Shown here: in pieces, positions 49,757 through 58,184 of the stretch
Numbering within the stretch: the first letter of the stretch is position 1
Layout: every line of letters begins with the position of its first letter
Notes under the pieces: model-generated
Seen by the model: the letters and a program-made list of their open reading frames with translations, nothing else
What the model was told of the DNA's origin: nothing
Databases searched by the model: none
Translations under genes and position numbers: made by a program
Assembly (NCBI RefSeq): GCF_018449545.1
Contig: NZ_JAAVUR010000020.1
Location: 1-64,000, forward strand
Length of the DNA stretch: 64,000 nt
Direction of reading: 5' to 3'
Source: Granulicella sp. dw_53
Lineage (GTDB): Bacteria; Acidobacteriota; Terriglobia; Terriglobales; Acidobacteriaceae

Positions 49757-51118
49757 ATGCGACTTACTCCCCTGGTTTCGACGCTCTGTGCCGTCGTGCT
49801 GGCTTCACCTTCCGGTCTCGCCTCTGCGCAGGCGGCTAAGCCCCATCCTGCGTCCCCAACTGCGACTCCAGCCGCGTCCCCAACTGCGTCCAAGCCTGCG
49901 TCCTACATCATTCATCAGATCACCTTCCAGGGTTCGACGCCTTACACGCAGGCCGCGCTGGAGAGCGCCACAGGGCTGAAGGTGGGCTCGACGCTCACCG
50001 ACGCAGGGTTGCAGGCGGCTGCGGAGCGGCTGGTCAATACCGGGGCATTTGCCGACGTCGGAGCCTCCCTCGACGGACCGATCAAAGCCATCAACGTCAT
50101 CTTCAAGGTGCAGGCGGTCGGCCCGGAACATATGCTGCGGGTCAGCTTCGACAACTTCGTCTGGTTCACGCACGAAGAACTGGTAGCGGGCATTCAGAGC
50201 CGCGTTCCGCTCTTCAACGGCTCGATCCCCGAGGGTGGCACCGTGCAGGCCGCCGTCGAGGATGCCTTGAAGCAGATGCTCCAGGCCAAGGGCATCAACG
50301 CCAAGGTCTCTTCGCAACTGGTCGCTCCCGGTCCCGGGCAGCCCTTCCGTATGGCCGAGTACCGTATTGACGAGCCCAGCATCCGCATTCGGCACTTCGA
50401 CGTAGCGGGTCTTCCCCCAAAGTTCGAGCTTTCGACCGACAAGGTAGTCCGCAAGCTGATGGATTCGCCCTACAACGATGGCCTGGGCAACGGCCTCTCG
50501 GACCGCATCCTGGAGGACTATCGGAACGCGGGGTACCAAGAAGCAAAGCTTATCGACCTCAAGTCAACTCTTGCCGTCTCTACCCCCACCCAGGTGGAGG
50601 TCGATGTGACGGCGACGCTGCAGCCGGGCGAGGTCTACCGCCTCTCCAAACTGGTCTGGGCCGGGTCGCCGCAGATGAGCGCGGAGGCCTTCGCCGCCGC
50701 TGCCAAACTGCATCCCGGAGACATCGCCTCACAGCAGGCTCTGCAGGAGTCCCTGGAGGGCCTCGACGCCGCCTACCGCAGGCAGGGCTATATGGACGTA
50801 ATTCTGGACGCCGTTCCCAAGCTCGATTCCGCGGCGCATCAGGTCTCATACACCGTGACCGTGATTCCCGGGCCGCAGTACAAGCTGCGCAGGATCGATG
50901 TGCACGGACTCTCGCTCGCGCAACGGAAGCAGTTTGACGCAGCCTGGAAGCTCAAGGCCGGCGACGTCTACAACGCCGGATACGTGAAGGGCTTTCTAGC
51001 CAACAACACCGCCCTGCCGACCTTGGCCGGTCTCTCGGCCTCGTTCAAGGCGAACGAAGATCCCGAGGCCGCATTGCTGGATCTTGACGTCTCGTTCTTC
51101 AAAGATCCCGGAAAGTAG
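49757..51118 (+). CDS. exported POTRA-repeat protein without beta-barrel
   Basis: 453 residues with a signal peptide ending near ASAQA, then a low-complexity Ala/Pro/Thr/Ser linker made of repeated codons (about 25-48), then four or five POTRA-like modules (for example YIIHQITFQGSTPYTQAAL, IRIRHFDVAGLPPKFEL, YRLSKLVWAGSPQMSAEAF and YKLRRIDVHGLSLAQRKQF). It ends where a BamA/TamA barrel would begin, so it cannot insert by itself in the outer membrane. It may help outer-membrane assembly in the periplasm. It follows guaA by 30 bases. Confidence 0.72.
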   Translation: MRLTPLVSTLCAVVLASPSGLASAQAAKPHPASPTATPAASPTASKPASYIIHQITFQGSTPYTQAALESATGLKVGSTLTDAGLQAAAERLVNTGAFADVGASLDGPIKAINVIFKVQAVGPEHMLRVSFDNFVWFTHEELVAGIQSRVPLFNGSIPEGGTVQAAVEDALKQMLQAKGINAKVSSQLVAPGPGQPFRMAEYRIDEPSIRIRHFDVAGLPPKFELSTDKVVRKLMDSPYNDGLGNGLSDRILEDYRNAGYQEAKLIDLKSTLAVSTPTQVEVDVTATLQPGEVYRLSKLVWAGSPQMSAEAFAAAAKLHPGDIASQQALQESLEGLDAAYRRQGYMDVILDAVPKLDSAAHQVSYTVTVIPGPQYKLRRIDVHGLSLAQRKQFDAAWKLKAGDVYNAGYVKGFLANNTALPTLAGLSASFKANEDPEAALLDLDVSFFKDPGK

Positions 51119-51138
51119 CTTGTCTCGTAAGACAGCAA

Positions 51139-51164
51139 AAAGCCGACCCCAAGAGGTCGGCTTT
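51139..51164. terminator. terminator between POTRA and aldolase genes
   Basis: AAAGCCGACC (51139-51148) pairs with GGTCGGCTTT (51155-51164) around CCAAGA. An A run before it and a short T run after it allow it to act on both convergent transcripts. Confidence 0.88.
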
Positions 51165-51195
51165 GCTATTGGTAGTGCCCAGAGCTATGCCAAGG

Positions 51196-52185
51196 TTAGA
51201 GGCCGACCTTGGAGTGCCACGAAGTGGCAGCCTTCAGGGCGTTGTTGACGTTGGTGATGTTCTCGACGCCGGTAGTGTTGAGCCAGTCCTCGAAGGCCTT
51301 GGGGCCCTGCTTGGCGAAGATCGGAATGCCGTCCTTCCACGTCGCTCGTCCACAGAGAACTCCGTTGAACTTGGTGCCGGACTCGCCCGCGAGCTCGAGA
51401 GTCTCAATAAACACCGGGTTGGAGACCCCAGCCGAGAGGTAGATGAACGGCTTATGCGTCATGGACTCGGCATCGCGGAAGTGCTGCAGAGCCTCGGCCC
51501 GTGTGTAGGCCTTCTCGCCCTTGAAGGAGCGCGTGCCTTCGACGTAGCTCATCTCGATGGGGACCTCGACCTTGAGCACGTCGACGTTGTAACGCTCCTT
51601 GCCGAACTCGGCCATGGAGCCCGAGACGATCTCCGGCTTCTTGAGCGCGTAGGCCAGGGACTTCTCATCGCTCCCCTCGGCGTCGTACCCGACGAACTCC
51701 AGGAAGAAGGGGATGTCGTGGTACATGCACTCGTCGCCAATGCGCTCGATCCAGGCCTGCTTCAGGTCGTTGATGTGCGTCTTCTCGTAGGGGCTGTAGT
51801 ACAGCAGGATCTTGATGCAATCGGCTCCCGCCTCCTTGAGGCGGCGGACGCTCCACACGTCGAGCAGATCTGGCAGACGGCCCGGAGTGGCGGCGTCGTA
51901 GCCCGTCTTCTCATAGGCCAGCAGAAGGCCCTTGCCGTTGCGGTGCTTGGAAGCAGGCAGGCCATACTCAGGATCGAGCAGAATGGCGGAGGCATGCTTG
52001 GTGAGAACGCTGGTGACGAGGGTCTTAAACTCCTCGAGATCGTGGGCGTCGGCGGCGGCTCCGCGCTCCTTGGCGAGGGACTTCTGGAGGGAGCCGCGCT
52101 GGTCCATGGCGGCGGCGGCGATGACACCGTTGGCGTTCGATACGGCGTTCAGCCCGGCAAGTTTTCCTGGGGTCAGCTTCGGCAT
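51196..52185 (-). CDS. lacD: tagatose-1,6-bisphosphate aldolase-like protein
   Basis: 329 residues of the LacD class I aldolase family: AAAMDQRGSLQKSL near the N terminus, ILLDPEYGLPA, CIKILLYYSPYE with the lysine likely to form the Schiff base, FFLEFVGYD, VDVLKVEVPIE, and PFIYLSAGVSNPVF. It would split ketohexose bisphosphates into DHAP and glyceraldehyde 3-phosphate. No other tagatose-pathway gene is nearby, so its true substrate is open. The ATG at 52185 is preferred to 52224, because AGGAG lies eleven bases upstream and the leader of the longer form is not family-like. Confidence 0.78.
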   Translation of the reverse strand: MPKLTPGKLAGLNAVSNANGVIAAAAMDQRGSLQKSLAKERGAAADAHDLEEFKTLVTSVLTKHASAILLDPEYGLPASKHRNGKGLLLAYEKTGYDAATPGRLPDLLDVWSVRRLKEAGADCIKILLYYSPYEKTHINDLKQAWIERIGDECMYHDIPFFLEFVGYDAEGSDEKSLAYALKKPEIVSGSMAEFGKERYNVDVLKVEVPIEMSYVEGTRSFKGEKAYTRAEALQHFRDAESMTHKPFIYLSAGVSNPVFIETLELAGESGTKFNGVLCGRATWKDGIPIFAKQGPKAFEDWLNTTGVENITNVNNALKAATSWHSKVGL

Positions 52186-52385
52186 TCGAGTCTTGTCTCC
52201 TGTTTCCTTGAGTGAAGCGTACACGCCGGATTTTACACAGCGAAGGATGTGTTGGTCAGATTCTGGCGATTATCGGCGACCTCATGAGGCTGGTCGACCG
52301 CGGACAAAGACGGTAGAGACAACAGCAAAGACAACAGCGTAACAGTGATTCAAGGAATAACAACTGATAAGAGCCGGTGAGGAAA

Positions 52386-52421
52386 AAGCTTAACACCGAT
52401 CTCCACCGAAACCACCGATCT
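52386..52421 (+). repeat. CACCGAT-type repeat, copy 1
   Basis: GCTTAACACCGATCT followed by CCACCGAAACCACCGAT. The first 15 bases recur exactly at 57510-57524, and the rest resembles the second copy. Confidence 0.7.
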
Positions 52422-52466
52422 TCGCTACAGGATGCTCCGGCTTTTCCACTCTCCCAGCCTCAACAT

Positions 52467-52517
52467 CCCGGGTGCCCCATCCTTCGCGCCTTTGTCTCTA
52501 GCGAAGGGTGGGAGGTA
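52467..52517 (+). repeat. dispersed palindromic repeat, family 2, copy 2
   Basis: Identical to the copy at 36084-36133 except for one extra C in the head, in the same orientation. The ATCCTTCGC..GCGAAGGGT stem is intact. No gene lies within 280 bases. Confidence 0.85.
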
Positions 52518-53016
52518 AACATTCCCAGCCGGGAGCCTCTCTTCACAAAGACCACCATCACGCCCAAGAAAAACCGCTCTCCAAACAGCACACCTCATAT
52601 TTAATTCCACAAAAACCCCAGCAAAATCACATGTCAACCCCCAAAACCACCTAACCGATTTATCAACCTCAACTTACAACTGGCACTTTAGTTTCGGTCA
52701 AACCCATAAAATGGAAGTAGAGATCAAGAAAGCGCTTAGGACTTCCCTAAATCAACCAGCTAAGTCCAGCGCTGACACATATTTGGACGCAACCCCAATG
52801 GTTGCAATATTCTAGCGAGCCCTTGCCCCGCTATCTCTATGCAACAACTGCGCTTACACGCAGGCAAGGGGGGACACCCCCCCGGCTGTGTCCATAGGCG
52901 AGTGTTCGCCCCACGAGCCTCCTTTTCATAGGCGGAAAATCCCCACAAGGCGCGCATAGGTTTCCCATCCGACCACACACCGGAGGCATCCTATCGCGAC
53001 AGGAGGATTTACAGGA

Positions 53017-53871
53017 ATGCCTTATTTGGAAACGGACGACGGGGTGGAGTTGTTTTACAGGGATTGGGGAACAGGAAAGCCGGTGGTGCTCATCCACGGC
53101 TGGCCGGTCAACGGCGAGATGTGGGAGCAGCAGGCGACCTATTTGGCGGAGCACGGTCTGCGGGTCATCACATATGACCGGCGCGGATTCGGACGCTCAG
53201 GACAGCCCTGGACCGGATATGACTACGACACCCTCGCGGCAGACCTCAACGCCGTGATGGAAGAGTTGGAGCTCGAGGGAGTAACGCTGGTTGGCTTCTC
53301 GATGGCAGGCGGCGAAGTAGTGCGGTATCTGAGCGAGTACGGTTCGGACCGCGTGGAGAGAGCCGTGTTGCTGGCCTCCGTCACCCCGTACCTGTTGAAG
53401 ACGGCCGACAACCCCGGGGGCGTGGACGGGAACGTCTTCGACCAGATGGAGCAGCAGATCCGCGACGATCGGCCCACCTTCCTGAAGGAGTTTGCACTGC
53501 GCTTCTTTGGACGCACCACACTGAAGCACACAGTCTCCGAGCCAGAGCTGGAACACAATCAGATTATGGCCTTGACGGGCTCGCCACGCTCGACGCTGGC
53601 GCTGATGAAGGCATGGTCGACGACCGACTTTCGCGAAGAGATGAAGGCGATCACCATTCCAGTGCTGGTGATCCACGGAACCAACGATGCGACCGTGCCG
53701 ATCGATCTCTCCGGCAGACTCTCGGCGAAGCTACTCCCCAACGCCACCCTGAGCGAGTACGAAGGCGAGCCGCATGGGCTGTACCTGACTGCGGCGGACC
53801 GAATTAACCGCGAGTTGCTGCAGTTCATCGGCGGAGGAACAGAGCCGATCAGCGCACCCGTCCTGGCATAG
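53017..53871 (+). CDS. alpha/beta hydrolase, non-haem chloroperoxidase-like
   Basis: 284 residues. The oxyanion loop is VLIHGWPVNGEMW, the nucleophile serine is in VGFSMAGGEVVRY, the acid is likely the aspartate of HGTNDATVP, and the histidine is in EGEPHGLYLTA. The sequence pattern MPYLETDDGVELFYRDWGTG resembles bacterial cofactor-free haloperoxidases, which in vivo are usually esterases or perhydrolases. An AGGAGG lies before the ATG. It may be paired with nothing else. Confidence 0.88.
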   Translation: MPYLETDDGVELFYRDWGTGKPVVLIHGWPVNGEMWEQQATYLAEHGLRVITYDRRGFGRSGQPWTGYDYDTLAADLNAVMEELELEGVTLVGFSMAGGEVVRYLSEYGSDRVERAVLLASVTPYLLKTADNPGGVDGNVFDQMEQQIRDDRPTFLKEFALRFFGRTTLKHTVSEPELEHNQIMALTGSPRSTLALMKAWSTTDFREEMKAITIPVLVIHGTNDATVPIDLSGRLSAKLLPNATLSEYEGEPHGLYLTAADRINRELLQFIGGGTEPISAPVLA

Positions 53872-53888
53872 ATTCAAAACGCTCTAAT

Positions 53889-53921
53889 GCAAGTGGCGCG
53901 GCGACCAGCCGCGCCACTTGC
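53889..53921. terminator. 14-bp hairpin between convergent genes
   Basis: GCAAGTGGCGCGGC (53889-53902) and its exact reverse complement (53908-53921) around GACCA. There is no T run, but the position between two convergent stops makes a two-way terminator likely. Confidence 0.75.
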
Positions 53922-53929
53922 GTCTAAAC

Positions 53930-54364
53930 CTAGTTTTGCTGCGCGTGATGTTTTACTTTGGCTTCGCGTTCATTGCAAGCAGCCTTGATGGCTTCATAGC
54001 GAGCCTGCAGCTCATCCAGTTCCAGATCGCTGAGGTTCTCGATGTCGATCATCTGATCGCGCGCCTTGTCGATGGCGCGAATCAGCTCATTCAGCTTCAG
54101 GTTGATCGCGCGAGCGTCGCGATTTTGGGTGTTCTGAATGAGGAAGACCATCAGGAAGGTAACGATGGTCGTTCCTGTGTTGATCACCAGTTGCCAAGTG
54201 TCGGAGTAGTGGAAGATAGGACCGAGCGCAGCCCAGACGACGATAACTCCGGCGGCAGCCGCGAAGGCCCATTTGGAGCCGAGCCAGCCGGAGGCAGTCG
54301 CCGCGAAGTGACCGAAGCTATCGTTCGTGGTTCGAGTGTGAACTTCGGGAGGAACGGTTTTCAT
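53930..54364 (-). CDS. low-affinity iron permease family protein
   Basis: 144 residues with two membrane helices (WAFAAAAGVIVVWAALGPIF and WQLVINTGTTIVTFLMVFLI) and the family's IQNTQNRDARAINLKLNELIRA motif after the second. A helical cytoplasmic tail follows. The family is named after a fungal iron permease; in bacteria the transported substrate is unproven. The ATG at 54364 starts the family-like part; an ATG at 54400 adds 12 basic residues. It is downstream of rph on the same strand. Confidence 0.8.
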   Translation of the reverse strand: MKTVPPEVHTRTTNDSFGHFAATASGWLGSKWAFAAAAGVIVVWAALGPIFHYSDTWQLVINTGTTIVTFLMVFLIQNTQNRDARAINLKLNELIRAIDKARDQMIDIENLSDLELDELQARYEAIKAACNEREAKVKHHAQQN

Positions 54365-54454
54365 ATGTCGGCTTTTCAACCTTGTGCCAAGCTTGCGCAT
54401 CTTCTTGGATGCGAAGGAAAGGCGAGGGTTGTGTCAGCCGAATCGATGACCCCT

Positions 54455-55198
54455 TCAGGCCGAAGCGAGCGCCGTTTGCTGCGCAATGAGCAGGCTGCGA
54501 ATGCCGCCTTCAGCGATATCCAGGAGCTGGGTAAGCTCGGCCCGGGAGTAGGAGTCCTTCTCCGCAGTAGCCTGCGTCTCGATAAGACCGCCATCGGCGA
54601 GCATGACGACGTTCATATCGACAGTTGCACGAGAGTCTTCCTCGTAGCAGAGGTCCAAAAGAACATGACCATCCACGATGCCGACGCTAGTCGCCGCGAC
54701 CATCTGCTTGAGCGGCGAGGTCTTGAGGGTTCCGGCGGTGACGAGCTTGTCGAGCGCGATGGCAAGAGCAGCGCAAGCCCCGGTAATGGCGGCAGTGCGA
54801 GTTCCTCCATCGGCCTGGAGGACGTCGCAGTCGAGGATGATGGTGCGCTCACCAAGAGCCTTCATATCAACCACGGAGCGCAAGGACCTTCCAATGAGGC
54901 GCTGGATCTCGTGGGTGCGGCCGCCGATCTTGCCGCGTTCGGACTCGCGTGCGGTGCGTGTGAGCGTGGCGCGAGGCAGCATGCCGTATTCTGCCGTAAC
55001 CCAGCCGCGACCGGAGTTGCGCAGCCAGCCCGGGACGCCCTGCTCGATGGTGGCGTTGCAGAGAACGCGGGTGTTACCTGTCTCGATGAGGACGGAGCCT
55101 TCTGGGGTGGAGACGTATCCGGGGGTGATGCGTAGGGTGCGGAGGGAGTCTGCGGAGCGTTGATCGGGACGGAAGAGCTGGGTGGAAGGTTCAGGCAT
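54455..55198 (-). CDS. rph: ribonuclease PH
   Basis: A phosphorolytic 3' exonuclease of 247 residues that trims tRNA 3' ends. Family marks are RITPGYVSTPEGSVLIETGNTRVLC, the WVTAEYGMLPRATLTRTARE segment, RLIGRSLRSVVD, and DCDVLQADGGTRTAAI. The full length indicates an intact protein. Confidence 0.95.
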   Translation of the reverse strand: MPEPSTQLFRPDQRSADSLRTLRITPGYVSTPEGSVLIETGNTRVLCNATIEQGVPGWLRNSGRGWVTAEYGMLPRATLTRTARESERGKIGGRTHEIQRLIGRSLRSVVDMKALGERTIILDCDVLQADGGTRTAAITGACAALAIALDKLVTAGTLKTSPLKQMVAATSVGIVDGHVLLDLCYEEDSRATVDMNVVMLADGGLIETQATAEKDSYSRAELTQLLDIAEGGIRSLLIAQQTALASA

Positions 55199-55337
55199 TA
55201 TGGGGTGATTATAGTGATCATGAATAGAGCCGAACTGAATCAGACGGGTTCCTATATGAAATAGTTTCGAAAATGGTTGTCCTGACTTTTTGTAAATCGA
55301 TTATCCTTGTTCCGAAATGGGAAAAAGAGGAGAAAAT

Positions 55338-55383
55338 GTGATCGTTTAGAAAAAAATAGTGCGAATGACCTAGAAGCGATCAC
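55338..55383. promoter_or_regulatory. AT-rich divergent promoter region with a GTGATCG dyad
   Basis: GTGATCG (55338-55344) and CGATCAC (55377-55383) form a 7-bp inverted repeat 32 bases apart, in the most AT-rich stretch of the right half of the window. It lies between rph and the regulator operon. A dimer-binding site is possible; no sigma-54 -24/-12 element was found. Confidence 0.3.
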
Positions 55384-55471
55384 TTAGACTGAGTTCCAGA
55401 TTGGTACTAAAGTAATTCAAGTAACGCATCCCACGGTCACCAGAGTAAATGGCGGGGATGGAGAGTGAACC

Positions 55472-55909
55472 ATGCGGGCAATGCAGAGCAGTACAGCCTC
55501 AGGGGTAGCGTGTCGCGGAGAGCAATCCGCGGCGTTTCGTTTTATAAGCCGGCATCTGGCCAAGGATGCCGCGTGGCCTTCCACGGAAGCTTCGCTGAAT
55601 GCTTCCGCCGGGAACGGCGTAGCCGGGGAGCGTCTTCGCGACGTGGGCGGCGAGGCGGTTCCGGAGTGGGTGCAGGCAGCACTGTCATGGGTCGCAACTA
55701 AGTTGCTGCGAGAGATGCAGTTGCGCAATTACCGGCTTGCAGAGGATGCAATTCCACAAGAGGAGCGGGCGCGTTCTCTGGCAGAGCTTGGATCTCTGCG
55801 AGACGAGAGCTGCGCGCTGCTGGAGTGTTACTTGCGTCAGGCGCGTGGGGTAAACCGTTTACATGCGCTCAAGAACGGGGATGCGAGGTGGTTCGCATGC
55901 CAGGCATAA
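55472..55909 (+). CDS. hypothetical protein overlapping the NtrC-type regulator
   Basis: 145 residues, soluble, with a disordered-looking first half and a helical second half (VQAALSWVATKLLREMQLRNY, then RARSLAELGSLRDESCALLECYLRQA). No family is recognised. Its last 13 bases overlap the start of the response-regulator gene, a layout typical of translationally coupled partners, so it may act with that regulator. It starts at the ATG at 55472; upstream frame 55465 belongs to another frame. Confidence 0.6.
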   Translation: MRAMQSSTASGVACRGEQSAAFRFISRHLAKDAAWPSTEASLNASAGNGVAGERLRDVGGEAVPEWVQAALSWVATKLLREMQLRNYRLAEDAIPQEERARSLAELGSLRDESCALLECYLRQARGVNRLHALKNGDARWFACQA

Positions 55910-57477
55910 ATGGGATTCCAACCGGCAAGACGGAGGATCGCGAGATGGCAGCTGTGCAGGGATTGATGGGGAGCGCAGGTCTGAAGGGTGTAGCGAGTTC
56001 AGCGGCGGAGTCTGCTCCAGTGGCAACGGGCGACACGGCAGGAGAGCGGGATAGACCGGTTTTGCAGGTGTTGGTCGTAGATGACGATGTGGACCTGCTG
56101 CAGGCCTGCAGCGAGGTCGCGGTAGGAATGGGCTGCGCCGTCATGCACGCGGAGAGTGTCGAAGCGGCACAGACGATTCTGAAGTTTCAGAAGATCGATC
56201 TGCTGCTGCTGGATCTGCGGCTGCCAGGCGGTGGTGGACTGGCGTTGCTGGAGCAGGTAAAGACCCTCTATCCAGAGACGGGCGTGGTGGTAATGACCGC
56301 GTTCGCAACGGTCTCGTCGGCTGTCGAGGCGATGCGGATCGGCGCGGGAGATTACCTGACCAAGCCGTTTGCCGTGGAGGACCTCAAGACCGTGATCGAG
56401 CGGGCGGGGCAGCGGATGCACTTCCACCAGGAGAGTCGTCGTCTGCGAGAGAAGCTGCGGACGCGGCAGGGAATGGGAGACCTGGTAGGACAGTCTCCGG
56501 AGATGGAGAAGCTGTACCGGATCCTGTCGAAGGTCGCATTCTCCACGCACCCTGTACTGATTCTGGGAGAGAGCGGCACCGGCAAGGAGATGGTGGCGCG
56601 CTCGATCCATACGAACGGACCGAATGCGGACAAGCCGTTTCTGATGGTGGACTGCGGTGCGTTGGACCCAACCTTGATCGAGAGCGAGCTCTTCGGGCAT
56701 GTGGAAGGTGCGTTTCCGGGAGCGGATCGGGCCAAGGATGGCATTCTGGCTTCGGCTCATGGAGGCACGGTATTTCTCGATGAGATCGGCGATCTGCCAC
56801 TGCCTCTGCAAGGCAAACTGCTGCGGGCGCTGCAGGAGAAAGAGGTCTGCCCCATTGGCTCGACTGATGCAGTGCCGATCTCAGGTCGGGTGTTGGCGGC
56901 GTCGAATCGCGATCTAACGGCGATGGTCGCGCAGGGGCGGTTCCGCAAGGACCTGTACTTCCGGCTGAATGTGGTGAATCTACGGATTCCCCCGCTACGG
57001 GACCGGCGCGAGGATATTCACGCCCTGGCGCTGCATTTCCTGGAGCGAATGGAACGGGAGTCGGGAGTAGCACGAAGCTTCTCTGAGGACGCGCTGCGAG
57101 TGATGTTGGAGTACAGTTGGCCCGGCAATGTGCGGGAGCTGGAGAACACCATTGAACGGGCGTGTGCGTTCTCCAGCGGGCCGCTCCTGCATATGGGCGA
57201 TCTGCCGACCCAGTTGCAGGACTTCCGCATTCACCGGGCCGCAGAGGCCAAGCGCGCCGCGGAGATGGACGGCATGATGGACGGAACGATGGCTGCGATC
57301 GCCCGGCGAGCGGGGATCGTCTCCATCGCGACGATGGAGCGTCACGCGATCCTGGGGACGATCCGGCAGTTGAAGGGTGACAAGCTGATGGCGGCAAAGC
57401 TACTCGGAATCGGGAAGACGACGCTCTACCGGAAGCTGAAGGAGTACGGCATCTCGGACGTCAGGGATGCGATGTAG
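55897..57477 (+). CDS. NtrC-family response regulator with GAFPGA loop
   Basis: 526 residues. A receiver domain (about 56-170) has the acidic D62-D64, phospho-acceptor D106, T134 and K156. An AAA+ domain follows (about 195-430) with Walker A GESGTGK (224-230), Walker B in TVFLDEIGD and the sigma-54 contact loop at 271-276 reading GAFPGA instead of GAFTGA. A Fis-type helix-turn-helix ends it (RHAILGTIRQLKGDKLMAAKLLG..). The first 50 residues are a disordered leader. The ATG at 55897 with GAGGTGG before it overlaps the end of the preceding gene; the frame is open from 55825. No histidine kinase gene is near. Confidence 0.85.
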   Translation: MPGINGIPTGKTEDREMAAVQGLMGSAGLKGVASSAAESAPVATGDTAGERDRPVLQVLVVDDDVDLLQACSEVAVGMGCAVMHAESVEAAQTILKFQKIDLLLLDLRLPGGGGLALLEQVKTLYPETGVVVMTAFATVSSAVEAMRIGAGDYLTKPFAVEDLKTVIERAGQRMHFHQESRRLREKLRTRQGMGDLVGQSPEMEKLYRILSKVAFSTHPVLILGESGTGKEMVARSIHTNGPNADKPFLMVDCGALDPTLIESELFGHVEGAFPGADRAKDGILASAHGGTVFLDEIGDLPLPLQGKLLRALQEKEVCPIGSTDAVPISGRVLAASNRDLTAMVAQGRFRKDLYFRLNVVNLRIPPLRDRREDIHALALHFLERMERESGVARSFSEDALRVMLEYSWPGNVRELENTIERACAFSSGPLLHMGDLPTQLQDFRIHRAAEAKRAAEMDGMMDGTMAAIARRAGIVSIATMERHAILGTIRQLKGDKLMAAKLLGIGKTTLYRKLKEYGISDVRDAM

Positions 57478-57506
57478 CTTACGCGAGGATCGCGCAGGTC
57501 GGGAAG

Positions 57507-57543
57507 AAGGCTTAACACCGATCTGCGCCGATTTCACCGATTT
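57507..57543 (+). repeat. CACCGAT-type repeat, copy 2
   Basis: GCTTAACACCGATCT then GCGCCGATTTCACCGATTT, sharing 15 exact bases and the CACCGAT periodicity with the copy at 52386-52421. It lies 30 bases after the regulator gene's stop. Confidence 0.7.
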
Positions 57544-57670
57544 AAGGCGACAGCCGCGGAGTTGTCGTTACCCGATGCAAGTGGGGTTGGATGTGGCTGC
57601 GAGACGGCTATCGGATAGGGTTTGTTATTCTGGGCACATCCTTCTGGATATAGAGAGCGAGTAGCGAACG

Positions 57671-57907
57671 ATGTCAGAACAAGCGGTAAAGATTACTGTG
57701 CGGCCGAATGGGCCTTTTCGCGTTGAGGGTCCGATTTCGCTGGTCGATGTGAATGGGGTGGAGTGGGATCTCACAGGGAAGCCGGCGATCTCGCTGTGCC
57801 GCTGTGGATTGTCGTCGAAGCGGCCCTTCTGCGATGGAACCCATGGACGCGAAGGCTGGAAGTGCGATGCGAGCCCCGTTCCTGCGGAGCCGATTGCGCT
57901 GGGTTAG
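57671..57907 (+). CDS. CDGSH iron-sulfur domain protein
   Basis: 78 residues. The [2Fe-2S] ligands of the CDGSH fold are all present: C43 and C45 in CRCGLSSKRP, C54 and H58 in FCDGTHG. The protein is soluble and consists almost only of this domain. It may carry electrons or a redox-sensitive cluster. Confidence 0.9.
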   Translation: MSEQAVKITVRPNGPFRVEGPISLVDVNGVEWDLTGKPAISLCRCGLSSKRPFCDGTHGREGWKCDASPVPAEPIALG

Positions 57908-57952
57908 TCGATCACACAGCATGGATTCATAGATTTGCAAGGGTGTGTGGGG

Positions 57953-57977
57953 GCCGCCGTCGAAGTCTGACGGCGGC
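57953..57977. terminator. 9-bp hairpin after the CDGSH gene
   Basis: GCCGCCGTC (57953-57961) and its exact complement GACGGCGGC (57969-57977) around GAAGTCT, 46 bases after the stop. No T run follows, so termination efficiency is uncertain. The 200 bases beyond it, up to the next gene, hold nothing else recognisable. Confidence 0.5.
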
Positions 57978-58184
57978 GATCTTATCCGTGGGGCTGGATG
58001 GGATGGCAGTACGCGGTATGCTGGAGTGCACAAGAACTAAAGGCTGGCCTGCGGTGATATCGCAGAGGAGCAGAAGTTGATGCAGCGTAAGCTGTCGCGG
58101 GCAGCGTGTGCGAAGGTGCGGTGTTTTTGGCTTCAGTCTAATCTTTGCTGGGATGCGTGAGTTCAATTCCGTTGAGGTTCGTGC

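Larger units (their letters stand above)
52186..53016. other. 831-base gap carrying repeats, no supported gene
   Basis: The stretch is AT-richer than its surroundings. It holds a CACCGAT-type repeat (52386-52421) and the second copy of repeat family 2 (52467-52517), then about 450 bases with nothing recognisable. Short frames on either strand lack ribosome sites and protein-like composition. The end must hold the promoter of the alpha/beta hydrolase. Confidence 0.6.

Noticed and set aside
52425..53154. Short frames in the 52-53 kb gap
   Set aside because: No ribosome sites, unlikely composition, and they overlap the repeats or the hydrolase gene.
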